A DNA stretch of 64,000 bases from Candidatus Alloclostridium intestinigallinarum (GCA_904382605.1 CAJFJA010000010.1:1-64000), one strand, 5' to 3'. Shown: positions 1 through 8,984, numbered from the stretch's first letter. The notes: a model not told the origin generated them from the sequence alone. Program-made: numbers and translations.

Positions 1-60
1 ATGTCAATATCAATATTTTTGGTATAGGGCACCTATCGGCTTTGAATAAATGGCAAAACT

Positions 61-185
61 GTAAAACTGTTTGTCCACTTTTGTGGACAGCGGCGGGTCG
101 CCGCCTCCGGTCATACCTTGAAGGGAGCGCGGGACGCTCCACCCCTTAACCACTGCAAATAAACATTTTGACTATCAAAAATACT
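61..185. repeat. Intergenic module mosaic
   Basis: Left edge of the window; no gene is seen in positions 1-657. Modules follow one another directly. A TGTCCAC/GTGGACA palindrome (72-89) abuts a GC hairpin GCGGCGGGTCGCCGC (90-104), then comes the connector TCATACCTTGAAG, then a GGAGCG/CGCTCC hairpin (123-140). The same modules recur at 13.6-13.9, 16.6-16.8, 57.1-57.5 and 58.5-59.4 kb. Seen directly; function unknown. Confidence 0.8.
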
Positions 186-408
186 CTTGTCAAGTAGTAC
201 CTTACAAGCCTGTTTTGTTTACTATCAAAAACTGTTTTGTCAAGCAGTACTTGACAAGCCTGTCTTACTTAGTATCAAGAATTATCTTGTCAAGTAGTAC
301 CTGACAAGTCTGTTTTAATTACTATCAAAAATAACCTTGTCAAGTAGTACTTGACAAGCCTATTTTACTTACTATCAATAACAATCTTGTTAAGTAGTAA
401 CTGACAGC
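186..408. repeat. 50-bp tandem palindrome array 1 (5 copies)
   Basis: Five copies start at about 186, 236, 286, 336 and 386, exactly 50 bp apart. Each has arms CTTGTCAAG and CTTGACAAG around a 5-nt centre, followed by a conserved 27-bp linker (TGTTTTACTTACTATCAAAA). The linker is as conserved as the palindrome, so this is not a CRISPR. The last copy runs into GACAGCGG. Related arrays lie at 13.2, 17.0 and 57.3 kb. Confidence 0.9.
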
Positions 409-601
409 GGGGGAAAGGCGGTCTTTCAGCGGACGGCTATCACTTTGTTACGGCGTCTCACGTAAGCGCAAAGTGTTTTGCGTAGATAAAACTATGCTTG
501 CCGCATAGCCTTATCGCAAAACACTTTCATTCGGCGCTTAGGCGAAGCGCAGCTAAGTATCACGCGCCTTATATGCAGCGCCCTCGATGAGCACATATAG
601 C
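409..601. repeat. Hairpin-bearing intergenic element, copy 1
   Basis: Contains a perfect 13-bp stem (AAAGTGTTTTGCG at 470-482, CGCAAAACACTTT at 515-527) whose loop holds a further ACTATGC/GCATAG pairing. It is flanked by a GGCGCTTAGGCGAAGCGC segment. Homologous elements lie at 12.77, 43.47 and 48.2 kb, where the stem is kept by compensatory changes. No coding potential. Confidence 0.75.
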
Positions 602-635
602 AAAAAAAAAGCGGAACGCCCAAAACACGTTCCGC
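602..635 (-). terminator. Rho-independent terminator of the corC-ileS-rluA operon
   Basis: On the minus strand, an 8-bp stem GCGGAACG/CGTTCCGC (611-618 with 628-635) is followed by a run of nine T. It lies 22 bp beyond the pseudouridine synthase stop, as expected for the end of the leftward operon. Confidence 0.9.
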
Positions 636-657
636 AAATATTCTTATTTATTTTTTG

Positions 658-1365
658 CTATATGTTGCTCAGATGATAATTTATATCGAAGGCGGACCAA
701 GGCACTACGCTTTGATCCGGATACACGACGAAGGTCATCTTCTTATCTTCGGTGGGGTGCGGCACGGAAAGTTTGGTTGCCCACAGGGCGAGGTCGTGTC
801 TGAAAGTCTTAGGGTCGCCGCCGTAACGTCTGTCGCCGAAGAGCGGGCATTTGAGCGTTGCCATCTGCACGCGGATCTGGTGGGATCTGCCCGTGGAGAG
901 CCTGACTTTCACAAGGGCAAAGCCCTGCTTGTCGTCAAGCACGTCGTAGTGCAGTTCCGCCCTTTTCGCGCCCTGCGTGAGCATGGGCACGACGGATACC
1001 GTATTGGTGCGTTCGTTCTTTTTCAGATAGTGGACGAGGTCGCCGCTGCGCTCCCTGGGCACGCCGCAGGTTACGCAGAGATAGATTTTTTCAAACAGTC
1101 CTTCCTTCATGCTTTCGGTAAGGCGCGCCGCCGCCTTGGAGGTTTTGGCAAACACCATAATGCCGCCGGTGGGTCTGTCGAGGCGGTGGACAAGTCCCAG
1201 ATACGCTTCGCCGGGCTTATCATACTTGACTTTGAGGTACTCTTTGAGCATGGAAAGCATATCGGGGTCGCCCGTTTCGTCCGCCTGCGCGGGTACGCCG
1301 ACGGGTTTCACCGCCGCAAGCAAGTGGTTGTCTTCGTAAACAATGTTTATATCTTCGTATGTCAT
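658..1365 (-). CDS. RluA-family RNA pseudouridine synthase
   Basis: Predicted to isomerise specific uridines in rRNA or tRNA to pseudouridine in the cytoplasm. The 235-residue protein has the family signature HRLDRPTGG at residues 60-68, with catalytic Asp63, and a late RLSTGRSHQIR segment typical of RluA-type enzymes. There is no N-terminal S4 domain, so it resembles the short single-domain members; the target uridine cannot be told from sequence. It is the last gene of a tightly packed leftward operon. Its ATG lies 1 bp beyond the stop of the methyltransferase gene, and a strong terminator follows. The link to a second probable RNA-modifying enzyme and to ileS suggests a translation-related transcript. 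Family assignment is secure. Confidence 0.93.
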   Translation of the reverse strand: MTYEDINIVYEDNHLLAAVKPVGVPAQADETGDPDMLSMLKEYLKVKYDKPGEAYLGLVHRLDRPTGGIMVFAKTSKAAARLTESMKEGLFEKIYLCVTCGVPRERSGDLVHYLKKNERTNTVSVVPMLTQGAKRAELHYDVLDDKQGFALVKVRLSTGRSHQIRVQMATLKCPLFGDRRYGGDPKTFRHDLALWATKLSVPHPTEDKKMTFVVYPDQSVVPWSAFDINYHLSNI

Positions 1366-1366
1366 A

Positions 1367-2248
1367 TCAATATGTAATAAGTCCGCTGCACCCGCACGGC
1401 AGATTCACCCTTTTATCCCCCGTGGGAAGCGCAAGTTCGTACGCCCTCACCTTTCCGCCCTCAGGCATGGCAAGGGATAAAGTATTGGCGATTACCGTGG
1501 GCTGAAGCCCCGTGGTGTAGGAGTTGATAAGCACGAAAAGCGGTTTTTCCGAAAGCACCCCGGAAACCTCTTTTACAAAGGCGAAAAGGTCGTCTTCCGT
1601 GCGCCACACTTCTCCGTTCGGACCTCTGCCGTAGGACGGCGGATCCATGATGACGGCGTCGTACTTATTGCCCCTTCTTATCTCGCGCGCCACGAAAGCG
1701 GCGCAGTCGTCGATAATATAGCGGGTGTTTTCGCGCGCCACTCCCGAAAGTTCGGCGTTGCGTTTTGCGCGCTCCACCATGGCTTTGGCGGCGTCCACGT
1801 GCGTGACGTGCGCGCCCGATTTTGCGCATGCTACGGTGGCTCCGCCCGTATACGCGAACAGGTTGAGCACCTTAATCTGTCTGCCCGCGCCCTCGATAAG
1901 CGAGCGCATCACGTCCCAGTTGTACGCCTGTTCGGGGAACAGTCCGGTATGCTTGAAGCCCATCAGTTTGCACAGGAATTTCAGATCCTTCCTGCCAATG
2001 ACGAATTCTTCCGGCACGCCGCCCTTGTATTCCCACCTGCCGCCGCCGCTTTTGGAGCGGACGTACCGCGCGTTTATGCCCTTGTAGTCTTTGAGTATGA
2101 ACGGAGGCGCCCAGATTGCCTGCGGATCGGGTCTGAGCAGAATGAGGTCGCCCCAACGCTCCAGCTTTTCTCCGCCGCCGGTGGCGATTATCTCGTAATC
2201 GCGCCAGCCTCCGGCAATGCCGCACGGCGAGATGACGTCCGCCGCCAT
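1367..2248 (-). CDS. Class I SAM-dependent methyltransferase (RlmI/RlmK-like)
   Basis: 293 residues. The Rossmann SAM-binding motif LNLFAYTGG is at residues 128-136, the acidic strand end VTHVDAAK follows near 150, and the substrate-site motif MDPPSYGRG is at 201-209. These match the COG1092 group, which methylates 23S rRNA and related RNAs. The N-terminal PUA domain of full-length RlmI is absent; about 90 residues of a smaller domain precede the catalytic fold. Start and stop lie 1 bp from ileS and the pseudouridine synthase respectively, so the three are translationally coupled. The substrate is inferred only from the family; a protein substrate is less likely. Confidence 0.88.
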   Translation of the reverse strand: MAADVISPCGIAGGWRDYEIIATGGGEKLERWGDLILLRPDPQAIWAPPFILKDYKGINARYVRSKSGGGRWEYKGGVPEEFVIGRKDLKFLCKLMGFKHTGLFPEQAYNWDVMRSLIEGAGRQIKVLNLFAYTGGATVACAKSGAHVTHVDAAKAMVERAKRNAELSGVARENTRYIIDDCAAFVAREIRRGNKYDAVIMDPPSYGRGPNGEVWRTEDDLFAFVKEVSGVLSEKPLFVLINSYTTGLQPTVIANTLSLAMPEGGKVRAYELALPTGDKRVNLPCGCSGLITY

Positions 2249-2249
2249 A

Positions 2250-5200
2250 CTACGCCTTTTTGACGCCGAGGGTAACTTTTTCGCCGTTCACGTCCCATTC
2301 CTTGACGTAATCGCAACCCTCCGTGCCGCTTTCTATCTTATCGCACAGAACGTCGGCTTTGACCGCTCCGCCTTTAAGCACTTTTTCCGCCCTGCCGCTT
2401 GCGACGTAGCCGATATTTATGCGGTCGGTAACGTTATAGCCCGCTTCCTTGCGCATTGTCTGCAACTTGGATACCAGCTCACGCGCCACGCCTTCGTCGA
2501 TGAGTTCTTCCGTAAGGTTGGTGTCGAGCACCACGGTCATGCCGCCGTAACTCTCCATGGCGTAACCGCCCTTGTTTACGGGAGTTATTAGCAGGTCGTC
2601 CTGCGTAAAGACCACTTCTTCGCCGCCTATGTTTGCCGTATACGTGCCGCCGCTGACTGCCGCGACTATCTCTTCGGGCTTTTCAAAAGAAGTGAGGAAG
2701 GTGCGTATCGCACCGATAAGTTTGCCGTACTTAGGTCCCAGAGTTTTGAGCTGGGGCTTGATTTCGTAGGAGATGAAGCCGGAATCGTCCTGCACTATCT
2801 CCGCCGCCTTCACGTTCAGCTCGTCCGCCGCGAGCGAGAGTATTTCCGCGTGCGCGGGCAGTTTGTCCGTCATGACGTACATTTTGGAAAGAGGCTGGCG
2901 GTTTTTGATATTCACTTTGTTACGCGCCGCCCTGCCCAGAGCCACCGCGCGCAGAACTATATCCATATCCGCTTCAAGGTCCTTGTCGATATACTTTTCC
3001 TCGCACACGGGGAAGTCGCAAAGGTGCACGCTTTCGGGAGCGCCCTTGAAGAAGTTGGTCACAAGGTTGCGGTATATACATTCGCTCATGAAGGGCACGA
3101 AGGGGGCGCACAGCTTGGACAGGGTCACCAGAGTGTGGTACAAGGTGGTGTAGGCCGCCTTTTTGTCCTCTGTCATCTCGCTGCCCCAATAGCGCTCTCT
3201 GCCGCGGCGCACGTACCAGTTGGAAAGGTTGTCCGCAAACTCCTGGATAGCGCGCGCGCTTTCGGTAATCATGTACTTGTCAAGGCATTCGTCCACATAC
3301 CTGACGAGCGTGTTCAGTCCCGAAAGCAGCCAGCGGTCCATCTGCGTAAGCGCGCATTTGTCCAGCGAATACTTGGAAGGGTCGTAGCCGTCTATCTCCG
3401 CGTAAAGCACGAAGAAAGCGTAGGTGTTCCAAAGCGTGCCCATGAACTTGCGCTGGGATTCGGATACGTTGTCCGCGCTGAATCTGGAAGGAAGCCAGGG
3501 AGCCGACGAGGAATAGAAGTACCACCTCACCGCGTCCGCGCCCTGCTTGTCCAGCACGCTCCAGGGGTCTACTACGTTGCCCTTGTGCTTGCTCATTTTA
3601 ATGCCGTTTTTATCGTTGACGTGTCCCAGAACCACGCAGTTTTTGAAAGGCGCTTTGTCGAACATAAGCGTGGACACGGCAAGCAGAGTATAGAACCAGC
3701 CGCGCGTCTGGTCCACCGCCTCGCTTATGAAGTCGGCGGGGAACTGGCTTTCGAACAGTTCCTTGTTTTCGAAAGGATAATGGAACTGCGCAAAAGGCAT
3801 ACTACCCGAATCGCCCCAGCAGTCGAGCACTTCGGGAGTGCGGTGCATGGTCTTGCCGCATACGGGGCACTTGATGGTCACTTCGTCGATATACGGCTTG
3901 TGCAATTCTATGTCGTGGTCGAGTCCGCCCAGCCTGCGCAGCTCTTCCCTGCTTCCTATGGCGTGGACGTGTCCGCATTCGCATACCCAGAAAGGAAGCG
4001 GAGTGCCCCAGTAACGCTCGCGGGAGATACCCCAGTCGATGACGTTTTCAAGGAAGTTGCCCATTCTGCCCGTGCCTATCGACGGGGGAATCCAGTTGAC
4101 GGAAGCGTTGTTTTTAAGAAGCTGTTCGCGCACTTCGGTCATCTTTATGAACCAGCTCGAACGTGCGTAATACAAAAGCGGAGTGTCGCAACGCCAGCAG
4201 AAAGGATAGGAGTGCTCGTACATCATATCCTTGAACAGCAGTCCTTTTTCCTGCAAAAGCATCATTACGGTGCGGTCGCCGTCCTTGCAGAACACGCCGT
4301 CGAGTTTTTCGTGCGTGCCCTTTACGAATCTGCCGCGCTCGTCCACCATCTGCAGGAAAGGAAGATTGTACTTCCTGCCCACGTTCGCGTCGTCCTCGCC
4401 GAATGCGGGGGCGATATGCACCACGCCCGTGCCGTCGGTAAGCGTCACATAGTTATCGCAGGTGACGTAAAACGCCTTTTGCTTGCCGTTGTAGCAGTCG
4501 AAAAGCGGTTCGTAACTTGCGTATTCGTATTCTTTGCCCGTCTTTACGGACAGTATTTCGTATTCTTCAAAGTGCGTAGGCACGAGCGCTTTCGCCAGCA
4601 CGTACACTTCGCCGCCGCTTTTGATTTCCGCGTACTCTTCGTCGGGATTCATACACAAAGCCACGTTGGAAGGAAGCGTCCAGGGCGTGGTCGTCCACGC
4701 GAGGAAGTAGCCTTCCGCACCCGCGCGCTTGAACTTGGCTATGCAGGAGCGCTCCTTTACGTCCTTGTATCCCTGCGCCACTTCGTGCGAGCTGAGCGCC
4801 GTTCCGCAGCGGGGGCAATAAGGCACTATCTTGAAGCCCTTGTAGATAAGCCCCTTGTCGAACACGGTTTTGAGCATCCACCACACCGATTCGATATAGT
4901 TGTCGTCGTAAGTGATATAGGGGTGGTCCATATCCACCCAATAGCCCACGCGCTCGGACATGCGCTCCCATTCGTGCTTGTATTTCCACACGCTTTCCTT
5001 GCACTTTTTGATAAACGGTTCCACGCCGTACTTTTCAATATCCTGCTTGCCGTCCATGCCCAGCTGTTTTTCCACCTCCAGCTCCACGGGCAGACCGTGC
5101 GTGTCCCAGCCGGCTTTGCGCAGAACGTGATACCCCTTCATCGTCTTGTAACGGGGGATAATATCCTTCATGACGCGCGTAAGAATATGCCCTATGTGCG

Positions 5201-5360
5201 GCTTTCCGTTTGCCGTGGGCGGTCCGTCGTAAAAGGAAAAGGAAGGTTTTCCTTCGTTTTTCTTCACGCTTTTTTCGAATACGTCGCGTTCTTTCCAGAA
5301 CTCGATCACCTTTTGCTCTCTTTCGCAAAAATGCATATCGGCAGATACTTTATCGTACAC
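2250..5360 (-). CDS. ileS: Isoleucyl-tRNA synthetase
   Basis: Charges tRNA-Ile with isoleucine and edits mischarged valine. At 1,036 residues it belongs to the longer type found in eukaryotes, archaea and many anaerobic Bacillota (IleS2-like), known from the literature for lower mupirocin sensitivity. HIGH motif (PHIGHIL) at residues 54-60; KMSKS appears as KMSKH at 588-592; the CP1 editing domain lies between, followed by the anticodon-binding region and a C-terminal extension. Its ATG is 1 bp from the stop of the upstream corC-like gene, so there is no room for a T-box leader. Regulation must therefore come from the operon promoter near 6.69 kb. Assignment is certain; the IleS2 subtype is inferred from length and motif spacing. 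Confidence 0.97.
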   Translation of the reverse strand: MYDKVSADMHFCEREQKVIEFWKERDVFEKSVKKNEGKPSFSFYDGPPTANGKPHIGHILTRVMKDIIPRYKTMKGYHVLRKAGWDTHGLPVELEVEKQLGMDGKQDIEKYGVEPFIKKCKESVWKYKHEWERMSERVGYWVDMDHPYITYDDNYIESVWWMLKTVFDKGLIYKGFKIVPYCPRCGTALSSHEVAQGYKDVKERSCIAKFKRAGAEGYFLAWTTTPWTLPSNVALCMNPDEEYAEIKSGGEVYVLAKALVPTHFEEYEILSVKTGKEYEYASYEPLFDCYNGKQKAFYVTCDNYVTLTDGTGVVHIAPAFGEDDANVGRKYNLPFLQMVDERGRFVKGTHEKLDGVFCKDGDRTVMMLLQEKGLLFKDMMYEHSYPFCWRCDTPLLYYARSSWFIKMTEVREQLLKNNASVNWIPPSIGTGRMGNFLENVIDWGISRERYWGTPLPFWVCECGHVHAIGSREELRRLGGLDHDIELHKPYIDEVTIKCPVCGKTMHRTPEVLDCWGDSGSMPFAQFHYPFENKELFESQFPADFISEAVDQTRGWFYTLLAVSTLMFDKAPFKNCVVLGHVNDKNGIKMSKHKGNVVDPWSVLDKQGADAVRWYFYSSSAPWLPSRFSADNVSESQRKFMGTLWNTYAFFVLYAEIDGYDPSKYSLDKCALTQMDRWLLSGLNTLVRYVDECLDKYMITESARAIQEFADNLSNWYVRRGRERYWGSEMTEDKKAAYTTLYHTLVTLSKLCAPFVPFMSECIYRNLVTNFFKGAPESVHLCDFPVCEEKYIDKDLEADMDIVLRAVALGRAARNKVNIKNRQPLSKMYVMTDKLPAHAEILSLAADELNVKAAEIVQDDSGFISYEIKPQLKTLGPKYGKLIGAIRTFLTSFEKPEEIVAAVSGGTYTANIGGEEVVFTQDDLLITPVNKGGYAMESYGGMTVVLDTNLTEELIDEGVARELVSKLQTMRKEAGYNVTDRINIGYVASGRAEKVLKGGAVKADVLCDKIESGTEGCDYVKEWDVNGEKVTLGVKKA

Positions 5361-5361
5361 C

Positions 5362-6642
5362 TTATTCCTCCTTGGGCTTTTCGCCCTCTGCTTGCTGTAA
5401 TTGCTCCACGGTAACTTCCACTTCGGTCACTTTGTAGTACTCCACGGAAAGCACTTTGAGCGTTAAATTTTCAAATTTTATCTCTTCCCCCGGCGCGGGA
5501 ACCTTGCCCGCAAGCTGCGCTATAAGTCCGCTCAGCGTGACGGAATCGTACTCCGCCGCGTCCTTTTTAATGCGGAAAAAGGAGAAAAAGTCCGCAAGAG
5601 TGACTTCACCCTGCACCTTGTATCTGCCCTCTTCCGTCTTTGCGAAGTTTTCCACAACCTCGTCGTGCTCGTCCCATATCTCGCCGACAAGCTCTTCGAT
5701 AATGTCCTCCATGGTGACAACGCCCATCGTGCCGCCGAATTCGTCCACTACCACGGCAAGGTGCGACTTTTCCTTCTGAAGCCTGCGCAAAAGCACGGAA
5801 ATCTTCATTCTGGGCGTGGCGCATACCACGGGAGTGATAATGGGGTCGAACGACGACGCTCCGTCCAGATAGATATTGAGAAAATCTTTTTCGTTGATAA
5901 CGCCGATGACGTTGTCTATCGTTTCCTTATACACGGGAAGGCGCGTATAGCCCGTCTCGCGGTAAATGCCGAGCACCTCTTCCATAGGCGTGCCCTGCTC
6001 CACCGCCTCCACCTCCACGCGCGGAGTAAGAATATCCACCACCGTGAGGTCGTCGAATTCTATCGCCGAACGGATTAACTTGCCTTCGTATTCGTCCAGA
6101 CCGCCCTCCGTCTGCGCCTCGTCCACTATGGTGATAAGTTCGTCGTCGGTAATCGCCTGTTCCTGCTTTTTCTCCTTGAAAATCTTATCCAGCAGCTTTT
6201 TGATGAGCTTCATCACAAAGTTGAGCGGATAGAACAGATAATAGAAAAATCTGAGTACGGGCGCGAATATCATCACGAATTTTTCGGGACGCTTCTTGCC
6301 CAGAATTTTGGGAATCACCTCGCCGAAGATTATCACGATTGCAAACATAACCGCCGCCGAAACCGCGCCCGTCGCGCCCCAGTTAAGTGCGACCGCTTCC
6401 AGCCAGAAGAATACGGATACGGTGGCGGCAATCACGTTCACAAGCGTGTTGCCTATTAAAATGGTGGTGACCATGCTGTCGATGTGCTGTTCGAACCACA
6501 TGGCCCTGCGGGCGCGCTTATTGCCGTCCCCCGCCATATTTTTCAGCCTGATGTGGTTGAGTGAAGCCAAAGCGGACTCCGACGAAGAAAAGAACGCCGA
6601 CAAAATCACGCATATTGCTATAAGCACCACACATAGCGCCAT
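5362..6642 (-). CDS. CNNM/CorC-family membrane protein (hemolysin C-like)
   Basis: 426 residues. The N-terminal third is a DUF21/CNNM membrane domain: a first membrane segment at residues 1-20, further hydrophobic stretches near 60-100 and 125-150. A CBS-pair region follows (about 200-330, including VVDILTPR and LPVYKETIDNVIGVI), then a CorC_HlyC C-terminal domain (about 345-420). Family members export or regulate Mg2+ or Co2+; the older name hemolysin is misleading. First gene of the leftward operon with ileS. The SD AAGGAG sits 12 nt before the ATG, slightly long. Ion specificity cannot be read from the sequence. Confidence 0.9.
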   Translation of the reverse strand: MALCVVLIAICVILSAFFSSSESALASLNHIRLKNMAGDGNKRARRAMWFEQHIDSMVTTILIGNTLVNVIAATVSVFFWLEAVALNWGATGAVSAAVMFAIVIIFGEVIPKILGKKRPEKFVMIFAPVLRFFYYLFYPLNFVMKLIKKLLDKIFKEKKQEQAITDDELITIVDEAQTEGGLDEYEGKLIRSAIEFDDLTVVDILTPRVEVEAVEQGTPMEEVLGIYRETGYTRLPVYKETIDNVIGVINEKDFLNIYLDGASSFDPIITPVVCATPRMKISVLLRRLQKEKSHLAVVVDEFGGTMGVVTMEDIIEELVGEIWDEHDEVVENFAKTEEGRYKVQGEVTLADFFSFFRIKKDAAEYDSVTLSGLIAQLAGKVPAPGEEIKFENLTLKVLSVEYYKVTEVEVTVEQLQQAEGEKPKEE

Positions 6643-6682
6643 AATAATGAATTACTCCTTATAATAATTATATATTGCGGAT

Positions 6683-6711
6683 ATTATAACACATATTATT
6701 CCGGGTGTAAA
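6683..6711 (-). promoter_or_regulatory. Promoter of the corC-ileS operon
   Basis: TTTACA (6706-6711) and TATAAT (6683-6688) on the minus strand with a 17-bp spacer, about 40 bp upstream of the corC-like start. A clean sigma-A pattern. Confidence 0.8.
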
Positions 6712-6979
6712 GTAAAACGCGGCGGATTGCCGCTTCCAAGCCGTGCAAGTGTTAAGCGCGCAATTTTTCCCACAATAAAGCAGTCCGAACCGTGCAAGTG
6801 TTAAGCCTTTATACCATGTTTGCCACTTCAAGGCAAACAATGGGTGGAGCGCCACGCGCTCCCGCCCGGCCGTACAAAGAAAAAAGCCCGGCTTTTAAGC
6901 AAGGCTTTTCAAAATTATATAGTTAAGAAGTTGCACCCTTCAATGCCGCATTATACGATTGCTGAAAGGTTGCCGAAAG
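6712..6979. repeat. Intergenic region with direct repeat and hairpin module
   Basis: Holds a 17-bp direct repeat CCGTGCAAGTGTTAAGC (about 6742 and 6789) and a GGAGCGC/GCGCTCC hairpin module (846-852 with 856-862, counted from 6000). An AAAAGCCCGGCTTTT-like hairpin near 6883 could end transcription of the LRR gene coming from the right. No gene is seen. Confidence 0.6.
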
Positions 6980-8914
6980 TCAAATCTGATTGCCGCTTTT
7001 ACCCAAAACGCCGTCCGTGCAGGTTATGGTAAAATCGGTACTATTGCCCGCCCATTCGCTTGTCTTGTCTATTTTCTCCCATTGCTCCATAGTGCCTTCA
7101 TACGTTATATTTGTCAAATTACTGCAATTATGGAATAAGTTATCGCCCATATACCGTACATTTGAAGAAATCGTTATATCCGTAACGCGGCTAAAATTGC
7201 GAAAAGCATTGGTCGGTATGCTCAATATTACGTCCGGCACGACAATTTCTTCGGGAATTGCCCCATTGATATATATGCTATAATTCTCGGTATTTATCTG
7301 TTCTCCTTTCCCGAAACTAAGAAAAGCCAGCCAATCCACAATATCTCCGATATGTATTTCCTGCAGGTTGTTGCAATCGTAAAAAATCCGAGTTCCGTAT
7401 TTTGCCACGTCGGAAGGAAGATATACTTTTACCAGACCGGTACACCCGGCAAACGCCCCGGTACCTATTTCTTTTACGCTGTCCGGAATGGTTACGCTAC
7501 TTAAATTGATACATTTATTAAAAGCATAACTACCAATACTTTTTACACTATCGCCTATACTCACGCTCTTAATTTGACTCAACTGCGAAAACGTTCCTCC
7601 CGCTATCTCAGTTATGCCACCGCCGATAATCACGGAATTGATATTACCGCTTATGCCGTTTAGGTCGCTCGCCCCGACAGTTCCGCTACCATAAACAGTC
7701 AGCGTACCCGATGCGTCCAATTCGACGCTTACGCCTACACTCCCCTTTGTTACCGTACATTCAAACGTCACTTTCTCTCCTGTTTCGGAAAAAGGATCTG
7801 TTACATCGAATTCATAGGGAAAAGGATATTCCGTATCTGTTTCACTTTCCACGGGAATTATTCGCGCGACTCTCTTACATATACTTCCGTCTGTGTATTT
7901 GAGCGTATACGGCACTTTGTTTTCCTGCCTGGCGACAATTTCATGCGTAGCCATATAATGCGATTCAAGTTGTTTATTTCGACTCTCGTTTTCTATAATG
8001 CTTGCGTTATAAACAATTTGCGTTACAAGCCCGCCTTCATCGAAAGTAACGGTTGTGCGCTTGTATTCCAGCGTTTCCAGCTTTTGGTTGAGTTGCTCTT
8101 CCTTTTCGAGCGCGTCAGCCAAATCGCCGAAACTGCCTATATCCTCCATATCGGCAATTTCGTCAAGCTGTTTGCGTATTTTTAAGTAATTATCGCTGTA
8201 ATAGGTAAAGGTGGTGTCCCCTTCTTCCCAATCGTAAGGCTCGCCCAAAATGCTTAACACTCTGTCCTGCGTGTCGCCTATGTTTATCCTGTCCACGTTG
8301 GCAGGGTGCACGGGCGAAGTGAATACCACGGAAACGGGCACGACGATCGCTAAGATAATTGCTATCGCCGCCGTGGCGATTATCAATCTCTTTTTATTCC
8401 TCTTTGCAAAAGCAAGCGCCTTTTTGCCAGTATTTTTAAGTGAAGTTGCTATGCCTGCCGCACCTCCCGCCAGAGCGGCGCTTTTTCTTTCATAAGAATA
8501 TCCGCAATTGGAGCAGAATTTTTCATTGCCCTTTCTTTCCGCTCCGCATACGGGGCATTTATCCATTTTTTTAATCTGCGTTCCGCATTCGGGACAGAAT
8601 TTGCCCGAAAATACCGCGCCGCACTTGGGACACTTCTGCTTTTGACCGTCCGCCGTTTGCCCGTTTTCGGCGTTTTCCCCCTTTTCATTTGCTTCCCCGT
8701 TCTCTTGCGCCTTCTTCTCCTGCACGGCTGACGCTTCCGCCGCCTCTTGCGCTTTCTTCTCCTGCACGGCTGACGCTTCCGCCGCCTCCTGCGCTTTCTT
8801 CTCCTCTTCCGTTTCAAGTTCGGGCATTTCAATGCAGTCCGCGGCGAGCTTTGCACACTTAGGGCAAAAATCACCGTGAAAATATGTGTTGCAATCGGGA
8901 CACTTGTACGCCAT
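6980..8914 (-). CDS. Zinc-ribbon, single-span membrane protein with BspA-type leucine-rich repeats
   Basis: 644 residues, function unknown. Order of parts: a zinc ribbon CPDC...CPKC at residues 5-20; an Ala/Glu/Lys-rich segment (about 40-90) with a 14-residue unit repeated in tandem; two more zinc ribbons (CPKC...CPEC and CPVC...CSNC, about 93-142); one membrane span near 175-197; an SmpA/OmlA-like stretch (NIGDTQDRVLSILGEPYDW); and BspA-type LRR_5 repeats from about 420 (SVSIGDSVKSIGSYAF and similar). The zinc ribbons would be cytoplasmic and the LRR domain outside. LRR_5 domains are common in surface proteins of gut Clostridia. Divergent from the XRE gene at 9164; the promoter has TTGACA-N17-CATTAT and the SD is GAGGTGG. 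Confidence 0.8.
   Translation of the reverse strand: MAYKCPDCNTYFHGDFCPKCAKLAADCIEMPELETEEEKKAQEAAEASAVQEKKAQEAAEASAVQEKKAQENGEANEKGENAENGQTADGQKQKCPKCGAVFSGKFCPECGTQIKKMDKCPVCGAERKGNEKFCSNCGYSYERKSAALAGGAAGIATSLKNTGKKALAFAKRNKKRLIIATAAIAIILAIVVPVSVVFTSPVHPANVDRINIGDTQDRVLSILGEPYDWEEGDTTFTYYSDNYLKIRKQLDEIADMEDIGSFGDLADALEKEEQLNQKLETLEYKRTTVTFDEGGLVTQIVYNASIIENESRNKQLESHYMATHEIVARQENKVPYTLKYTDGSICKRVARIIPVESETDTEYPFPYEFDVTDPFSETGEKVTFECTVTKGSVGVSVELDASGTLTVYGSGTVGASDLNGISGNINSVIIGGGITEIAGGTFSQLSQIKSVSIGDSVKSIGSYAFNKCINLSSVTIPDSVKEIGTGAFAGCTGLVKVYLPSDVAKYGTRIFYDCNNLQEIHIGDIVDWLAFLSFGKGEQINTENYSIYINGAIPEEIVVPDVILSIPTNAFRNFSRVTDITISSNVRYMGDNLFHNCSNLTNITYEGTMEQWEKIDKTSEWAGNSTDFTITCTDGVLGKSGNQI
8712..8795 (-). 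repeat. 42-bp in-frame tandem repeat inside the LRR gene
   Basis: Two 42-bp units (8712-8753 and 8754-8795) differing at about one position, plus a partial third. They encode the repeated 14-residue AQEAAEASAVQEKK segment between the zinc ribbons. Near-identity at DNA level points to recent slippage. Confidence 0.9.
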
Positions 8915-8955
8915 AATACCACCTCAAAATTTATTTAAGTAATTTTTATAACTAA

Positions 8956-8984
8956 ATAATGCCATATCCCCGTCTTTTTGTCAA
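8956..8984 (-). promoter_or_regulatory. Promoter of the zinc-ribbon/LRR gene
   Basis: TTGACA (8979-8984) and CATTAT (8956-8961) on the minus strand with 17-bp spacing, about 40 bp before the start codon. It lies in the 249-bp region divergent from the XRE gene. Confidence 0.75.

Noticed and set aside
5361..5362. T-box riboswitch for ileS
   Set aside because: There is only one base between the genes, and no T-box signature precedes the operon promoter near 6.69 kb.
2850..5414. Long plus-strand open frame opposite ileS (about 850 codons), and a similar one opposite ilvD-ilvC
   Set aside because: Antisense shadows of GC-rich genes whose codon use leaves the opposite strand open; no SD and no recognisable protein family.
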